A DNA stretch of 64,000 nucleotides from NCBI RefSeq assembly GCF_032463525.1, contig NZ_CP135971.1, positions 248,001 through 312,000 on the forward strand, given 5' to 3'. Source of the DNA: Pseudomonas sp. DTU_2021_1001937_2_SI_NGA_ILE_001 (GTDB lineage Bacteria; Pseudomonadota; Gammaproteobacteria; Pseudomonadales; Pseudomonadaceae). The notes under the pieces are model-generated. The model searched no databases. It was not told the DNA's origin and saw nothing but the letters and a program-made list of their open reading frames with translations. The translations under genes were made by a program, and so were the position numbers. Positions 44,514 through 53,358 of the stretch are shown piece after piece (the first letter of the stretch is position 1; each line of letters opens with the position of its first letter).

Positions 44514-45539
44514 TCAGGTATTGCTCTCGGTGAATTTCTCGAAGTACAGGTGGCCGTTGTCGATGGCGTTTTCGCTCAGCCAGGTCTTCACCGACTCGAC
44601 CATCGGCGGCGGGCCGCACAGGTACATGTCGAATGGCGCCTGGCGCAGCGCAGCGGCGTCGAAGTGCTCGGCCAGGTAGCCGCGCCGCCCGTCCCAGGAA
44701 GGTTCGGCCTCGCTGAGCACCGGCACGAAACTGAAACCGGGAATGCGTTCGGCATAGGCTTCGATGCGCGCCAGCTCGCACAGGTCGGCCTGCTGGCGCA
44801 CGCCGTAGTAGAGCGTCACCGGCTGGCCGCAGCCGCCGCGCTCGGCGATCTGGTCGAGCATGCCAAGGAACGCCGACAGACCCGTGCCACCGGCGACCAT
44901 CACCAGTGGGCGTTCGATCTGGCGCAGGTAGAAGGCTCCCAACGGCGCCTCGAAGCGGATCTCGTCGCCGACCTGGCAGCGCTCGCGGATGTAGTTGCTC
45001 ATCACCCCGTCAGGCAGCAGGCGAATGAGGAACTGCAGGCGGTTGTCGGCGCTGGGCTGGCTGGCGAAGGAGTACGAGCGCCAGGCGTCGGTGCCGGGAA
45101 TCTGCAGGCGTGCGTACTGTCCGGGAAGGAAGTCCAGCTGGCGATCGTCGGTGCTGGCGTCCAGGTGCAGGATGGCCGTACCGGCCGACACCTGTTGCAC
45201 GTGGCAGACCCGGCCGCTGCCCTGCACGGTGCGGTTGGCTCCGCACAGCGAAGAGTCGAAGTCGAAGTAGAACGAGGCGTCGGACTGCACGCGGGTCTGG
45301 CAGGTGAGTACCTTGCGCTGGGCCAGGTCCTGTTCCGACAGGGCTTCTTCGTCGACGTAGTCGAGGCTGTAGCTGCCCGACTCGCACCGGCCCATGCAGG
45401 TGGCGCACACACCCTCACGGCAGTCCAGGGGGATGTTGATACCGTTGCGCAACGCGGCGTCGAGGAGGATCTCGTTGCCGTTGACGGGGAAGAACAGCGT
45501 CTTGCCGTCGGCGAAACTGAAGGCGACCTTGTGATTCAT
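44514..45539 (-). CDS. antC: Anthranilate 1,2-dioxygenase electron-transfer component
   Basis: A 341-residue ferredoxin-NAD reductase. It has an N-terminal plant-type [2Fe-2S] site (CREGVCATCMGRC with a later LTCQT), an FAD domain (RSYSFAS) and an NAD domain (VAGGTGLSAFLGML, YLCGPPPMVE). It passes electrons from NADH to the AntAB oxygenase. BenC is very similar. The absence of a benD diol dehydrogenase after it and the neighbouring antR favour anthranilate, whose diol decays to catechol without a dehydrogenase. It is the last gene of antABC, 18 bp after antB. Confidence 0.88.
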   Translation of the reverse strand: MNHKVAFSFADGKTLFFPVNGNEILLDAALRNGINIPLDCREGVCATCMGRCESGSYSLDYVDEEALSEQDLAQRKVLTCQTRVQSDASFYFDFDSSLCGANRTVQGSGRVCHVQQVSAGTAILHLDASTDDRQLDFLPGQYARLQIPGTDAWRSYSFASQPSADNRLQFLIRLLPDGVMSNYIRERCQVGDEIRFEAPLGAFYLRQIERPLVMVAGGTGLSAFLGMLDQIAERGGCGQPVTLYYGVRQQADLCELARIEAYAERIPGFSFVPVLSEAEPSWDGRRGYLAEHFDAAALRQAPFDMYLCGPPPMVESVKTWLSENAIDNGHLYFEKFTESNT

Positions 45540-45557
45540 GATTCGGCGTCCGCGCAG

Positions 45558-46055
45558 TCAGAGGTGATAGAAGTCCAGCACCGAGTTGATGGTGTCGTTG
45601 AGCAGCACGACATGCTTGCGGGTGATCACGAAGCTGTCGCCGCTCGGGCGCAGGTCATAGGTGGCGTAGCCGAAGAACTGCTCGCTCTGGCCCAGGCGGT
45701 GGTACAGGGTGGTCCAGTTGGCCTTGACCTGCAGCTGGCCGCCCGCCCGTTCGGCAATGCGCAGGTTGCCGATGTTGTGCAGGGTGCGTGGCATCGGGAT
45801 GGTCGAGGCAGCCTTGCCGGTGCGAATGCGGAACACCCGGTCTTCCAGCCCGGAGCGGTTGGCGTAGTAGATCAGCGACATGCCTTTCTTCGGGTCGCTG
45901 GTGTAGCTGTGCTCGGACTCCCACTGCGGCAGGTGGAACTCGCTGTCTTCGCTGAACAGTGCCAGGTAGGCGTCCCAGTCCTGGGCGTCGCACAGCTCGC
46001 ATTTGCGGAAAAAGAATTGCTCGATCTGGTAGTGCAGTTGCGGATTCATGTTCAT
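45558..46055 (-). CDS. antB: Anthranilate 1,2-dioxygenase small subunit
   Basis: A 165-residue beta subunit of an aromatic-ring-hydroxylating dioxygenase (QIEQFFFRKCELCDAQDWDAYL, LIYYANRSGLEDRVFRI, FVITRKHVVLLNDTINSVLDFYHL). It has a structural role in the alpha3beta3 enzyme. Its ATG overlaps the antA stop by 4 bp. Confidence 0.9.
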   Translation of the reverse strand: MNMNPQLHYQIEQFFFRKCELCDAQDWDAYLALFSEDSEFHLPQWESEHSYTSDPKKGMSLIYYANRSGLEDRVFRIRTGKAASTIPMPRTLHNIGNLRIAERAGGQLQVKANWTTLYHRLGQSEQFFGYATYDLRPSGDSFVITRKHVVLLNDTINSVLDFYHL

Positions 46056-47449
46056 ACCTCGCGCAGCTTCAGGGGCTGGTCCTGGGCGATCTTGTCCAGG
46101 CCTTGCAACAGGAAGCGCTGCCAGTTGTTGTGCTGGTTGACGTACAGGCCTTCATGGGTGAATTCGGTGCCGGTCAGTGCGGGCTGGATGCCGATCGCCT
46201 CGCTGTTGGCGGTGGGGCCTTCGACCCATTTGCCATGGCCGCGGGAAATGTCGCTCCAGCGCTCCAGGCGGGCCTGGAAGCCGCGCTGGGCCTCGCGGAA
46301 CTCCACCAGGTCGTCTGGCGTACCCATCCCCGAAACGTTGAAGAAGTCTTCGAACTGGCGGATACGGCTTTCTCGGTCGGCGTCGGACTCGCCCTTCACG
46401 CCGATGCACTGGCTGATGACCTCGGTCTTGTTCCAGGCCACCGGGCGCACGATGCGCAGCTGCGAGCTGATCTGGTCCATGAAGAACAGGCTGGGGTAGA
46501 TGTTCAGGTTGCGCAGGCGGTGCATCATCCACTCGGCCTTGGCCTGGCCGTACTCGGCCACCAGGCGCGGCATCACTGCGGCATAGCCGGGGCGTACGGT
46601 GGGGTTGGGCATGTCGCTGAACAGCAGGCTGTGGCCGTTGTGGAAGGAGAACCAGCCGTCGTCGGTCTGCGCATCGCCGGCACCGAGCTTGCTGTAGTCC
46701 AGGGTGCTGCTGGCGCCGCCTTTCTCGGCGTTGACCTGCTGGCGGTGCTGCACGGTGGCCACGTAGTTGTAGTGCACGGTGCTCACGTGGTAGCCGTCCA
46801 GGCCGTTTTCGTTCTGCAGCTTCCAGTTGCCGTCGTAGGTGTAGGTCGACTTGCCGGGCAGCACTTCCAGCTCGCCGGTGGGCGACTGGGCGACCATCAT
46901 GTCGAAGAACACCTTGGCGTCGCCGAGGAAGTCTTCCAGGCTGTCCTGGCCTTCGGCGTCGAGGCTGATGAACACGAAGCCCTTGTAGCTGGCGATGCGC
47001 GCCTTCTTCAGGCCACGGGTGGCCTTGTCGAAGCCTTCGGGGTACTCGCCCGGCGCCTTGACCTTCACCAGGCGCCCGTCGCTCTTGTAGCACCAGGCGT
47101 GGAAGGGGCAGGTGAAGGTGCTCTGGTTGCCTTTCATCACCCGCGTCAGGGTAGTGCCGCGGTGCTGGCAGGCGTTGATCAGCGCGTGCAGCTGGCCTTC
47201 GCCATCACGGGTGATGATCATCGGCTGGCGACCGGCACGCATGGTCAGGAAGTCATGCTTGTTGGCGATCTCGCTCTCATGGCAGGCGTAGATCCAGTTT
47301 TTCTCGAAGATCAGTTCCATCTCCAGGTCGAACAGCTCCGGCTCGGTGAACATGTCCCGGGCGATGCGGAACACGCCTTCGGCGGGGCGAAAGTCCAGGC
47401 AGCCGTTGATGAAGTCCTTCCACTGATCGACGCTTCTTGTTGGGTTCAT
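46052..47449 (-). CDS. antA: Anthranilate 1,2-dioxygenase large subunit
   Basis: A 465-residue oxygenase alpha subunit. The Rieske site is CQHRGTTL with CPFHAWCY, and the mononuclear iron site is seen in NENGLDGYHVSTVHYNY. It converts anthranilate to catechol, CO2 and ammonia together with AntB and AntC. The Met at 47449 (MNPTRSVDQW) gives the normal family N-terminus; the open frame runs a further 107 codons into the promoter region. BenA is the alternative; see antC for why anthranilate is preferred. Confidence 0.88.
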   Translation of the reverse strand: MNPTRSVDQWKDFINGCLDFRPAEGVFRIARDMFTEPELFDLEMELIFEKNWIYACHESEIANKHDFLTMRAGRQPMIITRDGEGQLHALINACQHRGTTLTRVMKGNQSTFTCPFHAWCYKSDGRLVKVKAPGEYPEGFDKATRGLKKARIASYKGFVFISLDAEGQDSLEDFLGDAKVFFDMMVAQSPTGELEVLPGKSTYTYDGNWKLQNENGLDGYHVSTVHYNYVATVQHRQQVNAEKGGASSTLDYSKLGAGDAQTDDGWFSFHNGHSLLFSDMPNPTVRPGYAAVMPRLVAEYGQAKAEWMMHRLRNLNIYPSLFFMDQISSQLRIVRPVAWNKTEVISQCIGVKGESDADRESRIRQFEDFFNVSGMGTPDDLVEFREAQRGFQARLERWSDISRGHGKWVEGPTANSEAIGIQPALTGTEFTHEGLYVNQHNNWQRFLLQGLDKIAQDQPLKLREV

Positions 47450-48008
47450 GGTCCTGTACCTGTCACATCGGGCGATTCGGCAGGTGCTCGCTGGCACCCT
47501 CGGTTGGGGCCATTTAACGAAGCGGCGCGCTACAGGGTCTATCCGCTTTTTTGGCAAACCCGGTCCGTAAATTTCGTTCTGCCAGGGCCTTCGGGCGGGC
47601 GCGTATAACACCCGGCGCAGGGCACGTCTTGCCGCTTCCTGCAGCGTCGTTATCCATAAAACGCAGCGCTGGCAGCGCGGCGGTAACAGACTTGTGTCGG
47701 GAGTACCCATTCGCGCAACGGCTGGCGCCATTGGCGCGTCGATGCCAGGGGTTGCACCAGGGCAGGTCACGCATCGGCCGGCAGGCTGCCTGAAGGTGCA
47801 GCCCAGGCTCTGCGCCGCGGCTGCGGCGCCCGGGCGGGGGTGTGGCGGCAGGCCCCGCCCGATGGCGGACTGTCCGAAAACTTGTCGATCACTATCCGCT
47901 TAGTGAGCCTTCCGATGGGTGAACGCGGCGATGGCGTGTCGCTTGCATCGTGCGTCTGTAGATACGCCGCAGAGCGTGCATCGAGAAAAACAGCCTGAGA
48001 GTGCCGTG
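47450..48008. promoter_or_regulatory. Divergent antA-antR control region with a repeated 10-mer
   Basis: No gene is present in these 559 bp. The exact 10-mer CTATCCGCTT occurs at 47539-47548 and at 47892-47901. The first is 90 bp upstream of the antA ATG and the second 107 bp upstream of the antR ATG, both in the same orientation on the plus strand. These are good places for activator contacts, and GGATA (reverse strand) is like the half-sites of XylS/BenR-type AraC regulators. A GC-rich palindrome lies near 47808-47830. AntR binding is inferred. Confidence 0.5.
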
Positions 48009-49019
48009 ATGACCCCGAAGCCTGAATCACCCTTGCGTGATATCCATGCCGATCATTCCGATCTTGCCGGCGCGCGTTCCTGGATGTCGGATATCTGTGG
48101 CCCTCACCACCTGGTGGCCAGCCGCCCGGGGCGCCTGCATTTTCGCCACAGCGCCAGCGTGCTGCGCTCGATGTCCACCACGCTGGGCATCATCGAGTAC
48201 GGCACCGACGTGACGGTGGACATCGCCGAGCCGCAGACCTTCAACAGCTACAGCGTCAGCCTGCCCCTGTGCGGCGAGCAGGAACTGGTGAAGAACGGCG
48301 AGCGCCTGCATTCCAACCGCGACTACGGGATCATCGTCGCCCCCAACGAAAGCCAGGCGCTGAGCATCGCCGGCGACTGCCGCAAGCTGCAGGTGGTGAT
48401 CAGCCGCACGGCCATGACCAAGACCCTGGAAGACATGCTGCAACGCCCGGTCAGCGAGCCGTTGCGCTTCACCGCTCGCATGGACGCGCTGAGCGGCGCC
48501 ACCGCTTCCTGGTGGCGCATGGCCCGGCATTTCATTGAGGAAATGGAGCAGGGCGAGCTGTACCATCAGCCGCTGTTCAGCCGCGACCTGGAGAGCGCGC
48601 TGGTCAAGGGGCTGATTCTCGCCCAGCCGAACAACTACAGCGAACAGCTGCGCGAGAACCTGGAGGTGCGCCTGCCGCACTATCTGCTGCGTGCCCGTGA
48701 CTACATCCACGCGCATGCCCGCGAGGAACTGCACCTGGAGCACATCGAGGCGGCCTCCGGGGTGTCGCGCTTCAAGCTGTTCGACGGCTTTCGCCGGCAT
48801 TTCGGCCTGTCGCCCATGGCTTACCTGAAGAAGTACCGGCTCAGCGCGGTACGCCAGACCATCCTCGAGGACCGCAGCGGGCGCAATATCTCGGGTATCG
48901 CCATGGAGTGGGGCTTCAATCACCTGGGGCGCTTTTCCAGTGAATACCGCAAGCTGTTCGACGAAACGCCGAGCATGACCCAGCAACAGGCCGAGCGGCA
49001 TCGCCCCCGCGCGCATTGA
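48009..49019 (+). CDS. antR: AraC-family activator of antABC
   Basis: A 336-residue AraC/XylS-family regulator with the N-terminal AraC-binding-like domain (GIIEYGTDVTVDIAEPQTF, HSNRDYGIIVAPNES) and two C-terminal helix-turn-helices (LEHIEAASGVSRFKLFDGFRR; SGIAMEWGFNHLGRFSSEYRK - each within the family pattern). It is divergent from antABC and matches AntR in size. It should activate antABC in response to anthranilate. The ATG at 48009 gives MTPKPESPL; GTG codons upstream are less likely. Confidence 0.87.
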   Translation: MTPKPESPLRDIHADHSDLAGARSWMSDICGPHHLVASRPGRLHFRHSASVLRSMSTTLGIIEYGTDVTVDIAEPQTFNSYSVSLPLCGEQELVKNGERLHSNRDYGIIVAPNESQALSIAGDCRKLQVVISRTAMTKTLEDMLQRPVSEPLRFTARMDALSGATASWWRMARHFIEEMEQGELYHQPLFSRDLESALVKGLILAQPNNYSEQLRENLEVRLPHYLLRARDYIHAHAREELHLEHIEAASGVSRFKLFDGFRRHFGLSPMAYLKKYRLSAVRQTILEDRSGRNISGIAMEWGFNHLGRFSSEYRKLFDETPSMTQQQAERHRPRAH

Positions 49020-49115
49020 CCGGGCCGCCCATGGCGGCAGACGACCTCTTTGACGGATAATCCCCGGCCATGTCGCCCTGGCCGGACTCCAGGGTTATGC
49101 GAATCGAGGTTTGAG

Positions 49116-49805
49116 ATGGTGAAAGTTAAACCGCGTCCAGCGGTGAATGGAGTGGCGTCTGCTGACCGGGTACTGACCGTACTGACTGCCTTTCGCATCG
49201 GCGATAGCGCGTTGGGCCTGGCCGAACTGGCCGAGCGTACCCAGCTGAACAAAAGCACCATCATGCGCCTGATGGTGTCGCTGGAAACCCACGGGCTGAT
49301 CAACCGCATGGCCGACGGCCGCTACCAGCTGGCCAGCGAAGTCATGCGCCTCAATGCGGTGTACCAGGATGCCCTGGACCTGGAACGGCATATCATGCCG
49401 CTGCTGCACCAGTTGACCGAAGGTATCGGCGAAACGGCATCCTTCTACGTGCGCCATGGCGCCTACCGTCTGTGCCAGTACCGGGTCAACTCGCAGCACA
49501 GCCTGCGCCTGCACCTGCAGCCTGGCGACATGCGACCGATGGACAACGCGGCCGGAGCCCAGGCGCTGCGCACGCCGTTCGACAAGGGCGCAACGCTGGA
49601 GACGGCGTTCTATTCCTGCGGCGCCACCGATCCCCATGCGGCGTCCATGGCCCTGCCGGTCTACGATGCACAGCACGAAGTGATCGGTGCCCTGGTGGTT
49701 TCCGGCCCGGCCAGTCGCCTGACCGAGGAATATGCCCGCAGTGTGCAGGGCCAGTTGCATGACGCGGCGCAGACCCTGATGCGCAGCCTGGGGTGCAAGG
49801 GCTGA
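49116..49805 (+). CDS. IclR-family transcriptional regulator
   Basis: A 229-residue IclR-type regulator. The winged HTH is near residues 15-75 (ADRVLTVLTAFRIGDSALG, LAELAERTQLNKSTIMRLM) and the effector domain follows (MALPVYDAQHEVIGALVVSGP). The ATG at 49116 has GAGG 7 bp upstream. It lies close to an MFS transporter, a 2-hydroxyacid dehydrogenase and an RraA-like gene whose divergent promoter holds an IclR/KdgR-type palindrome, so these are its probable targets. Confidence 0.9.
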   Translation: MVKVKPRPAVNGVASADRVLTVLTAFRIGDSALGLAELAERTQLNKSTIMRLMVSLETHGLINRMADGRYQLASEVMRLNAVYQDALDLERHIMPLLHQLTEGIGETASFYVRHGAYRLCQYRVNSQHSLRLHLQPGDMRPMDNAAGAQALRTPFDKGATLETAFYSCGATDPHAASMALPVYDAQHEVIGALVVSGPASRLTEEYARSVQGQLHDAAQTLMRSLGCKG

Positions 49806-49806
49806 G

Positions 49807-50028
49807 CAGGCTTTTTCGCGGCTGAAGCCGCTGTTGCCGGGTAGCGTGGGGCGGGGGAGAGACGGGTGGGACCGGCTTTAGCCGCAATACTGGTCAGTTA
49901 AACCGGGTAAGAGCGGCTTCAGCCGTGAAGCGACCGCATGTTCACAGCAGGTGCAGTGAATTTCCTGGCGCTTTCGCGGCTAAAGCCGCTCCTACCGAGC
50001 CACATGACGCCTAACTGACCCGTCTGGG
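49807..50028. repeat. REP cluster with one composite pair, reverse orientation
   Basis: A single arm at about 49812-49832 (TTTTCGCGGCTGAAGCCGCT), another at 49871-49886 (ACCGGCTTTAGCCGC), then the full module at 49903-49996: left arm GAGCGGCTTCAGCCGTGAAG, core GACCGCATGTTCAC and TGCAGTGAATTTCCTGGCGC, right arm TTTCGCGGCTAAAGCCGCTC. The tail ACTGGTCAGTTAAACC precedes it and CTAACTGACCCGTC follows it. Confidence 0.8.
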
Positions 50029-50047
50029 CTTTTGCTTGGCAATGGCC

Positions 50048-51379
50048 TCAGCCAGCGTTGAGCGGTTTGTCTTGTGCGGCGGCGGCTTCGGCCTGCCGCT
50101 TGCGGCCCATCACCACCACCATGAAACCACCCAGGGCGCACAGCGCCGCCAGTGGCATCAGTGCCAGCGAGTGGCTGCCGGTGGCGTCGTGGATCGCGCC
50201 GTAGACGTTGACCATCAGCCCGCCACCGATCAGGTTGGCCATCGCACCGATGGCGGCCAGGCCGGCCGCTGCGGTGGACGACGACAGCCAGCCGGAAGCC
50301 AAGGCCCAGAATGGGCCTTTCATCGAATAGGCGCCGATCAGTACCAGGCTGAGCATCACGACAGTGAGGGCCAGGTTGCTGGTGAACAGGGTCATCAGCA
50401 GGCCGGCGGTGATCATCAGCAGGGTACAGGCGGTGTGCCAGCGCCGCTCACCGGTGCGGTCCGAATTACGTCCCCAGACGATCATCAGCACCGAGGCCAG
50501 GCCGTAGGGAATGGCGTTGACCAGGCCGACTTCCATGGAGGTCAGGCCGAACGACTTGAGCAGTTGCGGGCCCCACACGCTCAGGGTGCTGCCGGCGGCC
50601 GATGCGCCGGAGTAGATCAGCGCCATGATCCAGATGTCCTTGTGGCGCAGCAGTTTCCACAGCGAGATATGGCCGATGGCGGTCTTCTTCGCGCCTTCTT
50701 CGGCCAGGCGGCCGGTCAGCCAGCCGCGTTGCTCGTCACTCAACCAGCGCGCCTGTTCAGGACGGTCGGTGAGCACGAACAGGCAGGCGATGCCCAGCAG
50801 CACGGCGGGAATGCCTTCGAGAATGAACAGCCAGTGCCAGCCGCGCATGCCCATCCAGCCGTCCAGGCTCAGCAGCAGGCCCGACAGCGGCGAACCGACG
50901 AAGTTGGCCGCCGGAATCGCCACCATGAACAGCGCCACCAGGCGGCCACGGTAGGCCGAAGGCAGCCAGTAGGTGAGGTACAGCAGCACGCCGGGGAAGA
51001 AGCCGGCTTCCGCCGCGCCCAGCAGAAAGCGCATCACGTACAGCGACTGGGCACCTTGCACGAAGGCGGTACCCGCGGAAATCAGGCCCCAGGTGATCAT
51101 GATCCGGGCGATCCAGATCCGCGCGCCGAACTTCTGCAGGGCCAGGTTGCTGGGCACTTCCACCAGAAAGTAGGCGAAGAAGAACAGGCTGCTGGCAAAG
51201 CCGAAGACCTTGGCCGACAACGCCAGGTCCTGGTTCATCTGCAGCGAGGCCATGCCGATGTTGCCGCGGTCGATGATCGCGATGAGGTAACAGACGATCA
51301 GGAACGGCAGCAGCCGCCAGGTGACGCGGCGCATGGTCGAGCGTTCGAGCTCGCTGATCGGTTCGGTGACTGAAGTCAT
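50048..51379 (-). CDS. MFS transporter, anion:cation symporter (ACS) type
   Basis: A 443-residue 12-helix major-facilitator protein. The start TMRRVTWRLLPFLIVCYL and IDRGNIGMASLQMNQDLALS are typical of the ACS family (hexuronate, tartrate, galactarate, phthalate carriers). It probably imports the organic acid used by the dehydrogenase and RraA-like protein next door. It is 72 bp downstream of the dehydrogenase gene on the same strand, so one transcript is likely. Confidence 0.9.
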   Translation of the reverse strand: MTSVTEPISELERSTMRRVTWRLLPFLIVCYLIAIIDRGNIGMASLQMNQDLALSAKVFGFASSLFFFAYFLVEVPSNLALQKFGARIWIARIMITWGLISAGTAFVQGAQSLYVMRFLLGAAEAGFFPGVLLYLTYWLPSAYRGRLVALFMVAIPAANFVGSPLSGLLLSLDGWMGMRGWHWLFILEGIPAVLLGIACLFVLTDRPEQARWLSDEQRGWLTGRLAEEGAKKTAIGHISLWKLLRHKDIWIMALIYSGASAAGSTLSVWGPQLLKSFGLTSMEVGLVNAIPYGLASVLMIVWGRNSDRTGERRWHTACTLLMITAGLLMTLFTSNLALTVVMLSLVLIGAYSMKGPFWALASGWLSSSTAAAGLAAIGAMANLIGGGLMVNVYGAIHDATGSHSLALMPLAALCALGGFMVVVMGRKRQAEAAAAQDKPLNAG

Positions 51380-51451
51380 GGGACTCTCCGTTGTTGTTTT
51401 TCTGGAGTAGCACAGGCGCCCCCGCTGGAGGCGCAGTATCGATGTGACGGG

Positions 51452-52426
51452 TCAGTTGTCCAGCAGGTGGCGGTTGACCACGCAGCGCGGGTCAGGGGCC
51501 TGGCCGTCCCACAGGCCGATGATCTGTTGCAGCGCGAGCATGCCGACCCGGTCACGCGCCTCCTGGGTGTTGGCCCCCACGTGTGGGGTCATCACCACAT
51601 TGGGCAGGCCGAACAGCGCGCTGTCCGCCGGCAGCGGCTCGGGGCTGAAGGTGTCCAGGCCGGCACCGCCGATACGGCGCTCGCTCAGGGCCTGGATGAG
51701 TGCTTCGGTGTCGATCAGCTCGCCCCGCGCGGTGTTGATCAGCAGGCTTCCGGGGCGCATGCGCTGAAACTGCGCGGTGCTGAACAGGTGGCGGTTGGCG
51801 TCGGTCAGCGGGCAATGCAGGCTGATGATGTCGCACTTGTCCAGCAGGTGCTCGAAGTTCTCTTCGCGTTGCAGGTGCTCACGTTCCGGCAGTTGTTTCA
51901 GGTAGGGGTCGTAGACTTTCACCTGCATGCGCAGCGGTGCCACCAGGTCCATGAGAATGGCGCCAATCGAGCCCATGCCCACCAACCCGAGCGTCTTGCC
52001 GAACAGTTCCACGCCGTTGGCGGTGGCCTTGTCCCAATGGCCGTCGCGCATGCGCGCATCCAGCAGGGCGGTCTGGCGCGCCACGCTGAACATCAGCGCA
52101 AAGGCGTGTTCGGCGACCGACTGGGCGTTGGCGCCCAGGGCGATGGTGACCGGAATGCGCCGCGCCGCGGCGGCCTGCAGGTCGATGGTGTCGTAGCCGA
52201 CGCCATGCTTGGCGATGATCGACAGCTTGGCCGAGGCCTCGATCATTTCCTGGGTCAGCTGGCCCTGGCGCACGATGATCGCATCCGGCTGTTCAGCGCG
52301 GATCACCTGCAGAAGCTCGTCAGCGGCGTAGGGCGTGGTGGGAATCACACGCACACCTCGGGCGGCGGCGTGGTTCATGGCTTCGGCGGTCAGCGCCGGG
52401 CCGGTGAGCACAATGGTACGGGTCAT
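51452..52426 (-). CDS. D-isomer-specific 2-hydroxyacid dehydrogenase
   Basis: A 324-residue NAD-dependent 2-hydroxyacid dehydrogenase of the phosphoglycerate-dehydrogenase type. It has the NAD motif GLVGMGSIG, catalytic Arg in INTARGELI, Glu in DTFSPEP and His in TPHVGAN. It oxidises or reduces a D-2-hydroxyacid such as glycerate or an aldarate-derived acid; the substrate is unknown. The ATG at 52426 gives the normal start MTRTIVLTGP; the longer frame crosses the operator. It is divergent from the RraA-like gene. Confidence 0.9.
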   Translation of the reverse strand: MTRTIVLTGPALTAEAMNHAAARGVRVIPTTPYAADELLQVIRAEQPDAIIVRQGQLTQEMIEASAKLSIIAKHGVGYDTIDLQAAAARRIPVTIALGANAQSVAEHAFALMFSVARQTALLDARMRDGHWDKATANGVELFGKTLGLVGMGSIGAILMDLVAPLRMQVKVYDPYLKQLPEREHLQREENFEHLLDKCDIISLHCPLTDANRHLFSTAQFQRMRPGSLLINTARGELIDTEALIQALSERRIGGAGLDTFSPEPLPADSALFGLPNVVMTPHVGANTQEARDRVGMLALQQIIGLWDGQAPDPRCVVNRHLLDN

Positions 52427-52500
52427 GGGACACCTTGTTGTTCTTGGCTGTGTTGCTGGCGCCTGGGGTGCGGCGCATTGACACGGACACGCTATCACAA

Positions 52501-52515
52501 TGAAACGTCGTTTCA
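52501..52515. promoter_or_regulatory. IclR/KdgR-type operator in a divergent promoter
   Basis: TGAAACGTCGTTTCA is a perfect 15-bp palindrome flanked by AA and A. It fits the operator of KdgR, an IclR-family repressor (AATGAAAC-N3-GTTTCATT), very well. It is 75 bp upstream of the dehydrogenase ATG and 142 bp upstream of the RraA-like ATG. The IclR gene 3 kb away is the obvious candidate to bind it. Confidence 0.65.
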
Positions 52516-52656
52516 ATATCTGTTTTTTTTGGCTTTTGAAAGACGCGATTTATTTAATCATTGAGCCTATTGAAAGGTTAAAAATGAAATGACATTCTGA
52601 AAAAAGCGCTCGCGACCGGCGAGGCATCCCTTACAAGACCAAGAGAGGAAAAGCAC

Positions 52657-53340
52657 ATGAGCATCGGATTTCGCGTTCTGGAGCGTGTACGCAAGGTCAG
52701 CGCCGAATGGGTGGAGCGTTACCGCGACGTCCCGGTGGCCAATGTCAGCGACTCGATGAATCGCATGACCGCCGGCGGTGCCCGCTTGCGCCCGATGCAC
52801 GCCAAGGGTGTGCTCGCCGGCCCGGCGCTGACCGTCAAGGCCCGCCCCGGCGACAACCTGATGCTGCACTACGCGCTGGACATCGCCGAGCCGGGCGATG
52901 TGATCGTGGTCGATGCCGGGGGTGACCTGAGCAATGCGCTGATCGGCGAAATGATGGTGGCCTATGCGATCAAGCGGGGGGTCGCCGGTATCGTCATCAA
53001 TGGCGCGATCCGTGATGCCGGCGCCATCGGTGCCGGGGATTTCCCGATGTTCGCCGCCGGCATTTCCCACCGCGGCCCGTACAAGGACGGCCCGGGTGAA
53101 ATCAACGTACCCATCGCCATCGACGGCATGGTCATCGAAGCCGGCGACCTGGTCATCGGCGACGAAGACGGCCTGCTGTGCGTGCCCTACGACCAGGTGG
53201 CCGAGGTCTACGATCGTGCGGCGGCCAAGCACGGCGCCGAACAGAAGCAGATGGAGCAGATCGCCCTGGGCACCAACGACCGCAGCTGGGTGATCGACAG
53301 CCTGAAGAAGAAGGGCTGCCAGCTGCCAGAAGGGCACTGA
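52657..53340 (+). CDS. RraA-family aldolase/demethylmenaquinone-methyltransferase-like protein
   Basis: A 227-residue RraA-fold protein (VSDSMNRMTAGGARLRPM, AGPALTVKARPGDNL, GDVIVVDAGGDLSNALIGEMM, GVAGIVINGAIRDA, INVPIAIDGMVIEAGDLVIGDEDG; each a family segment). It keeps the Arg-Asp pair of the GxIRDA motif that binds the divalent metal in HMG/CHA-type aldolases. Members split oxalo-type hydroxyacids to pyruvate or oxaloacetate. GAGAGG lies 8 bp before the ATG. Its neighbours point to catabolism of a sugar acid or aromatic-derived hydroxyacid. Confidence 0.88.
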   Translation: MSIGFRVLERVRKVSAEWVERYRDVPVANVSDSMNRMTAGGARLRPMHAKGVLAGPALTVKARPGDNLMLHYALDIAEPGDVIVVDAGGDLSNALIGEMMVAYAIKRGVAGIVINGAIRDAGAIGAGDFPMFAAGISHRGPYKDGPGEINVPIAIDGMVIEAGDLVIGDEDGLLCVPYDQVAEVYDRAAAKHGAEQKQMEQIALGTNDRSWVIDSLKKKGCQLPEGH

Positions 53341-53358
53341 GGCCCACCGACGCCCTCT

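Noticed and set aside
44487..46499. A 670-codon plus-strand frame opposite antC/antB/antA
   Set aside because: Antisense shadow of three genes with clear cofactor motifs.
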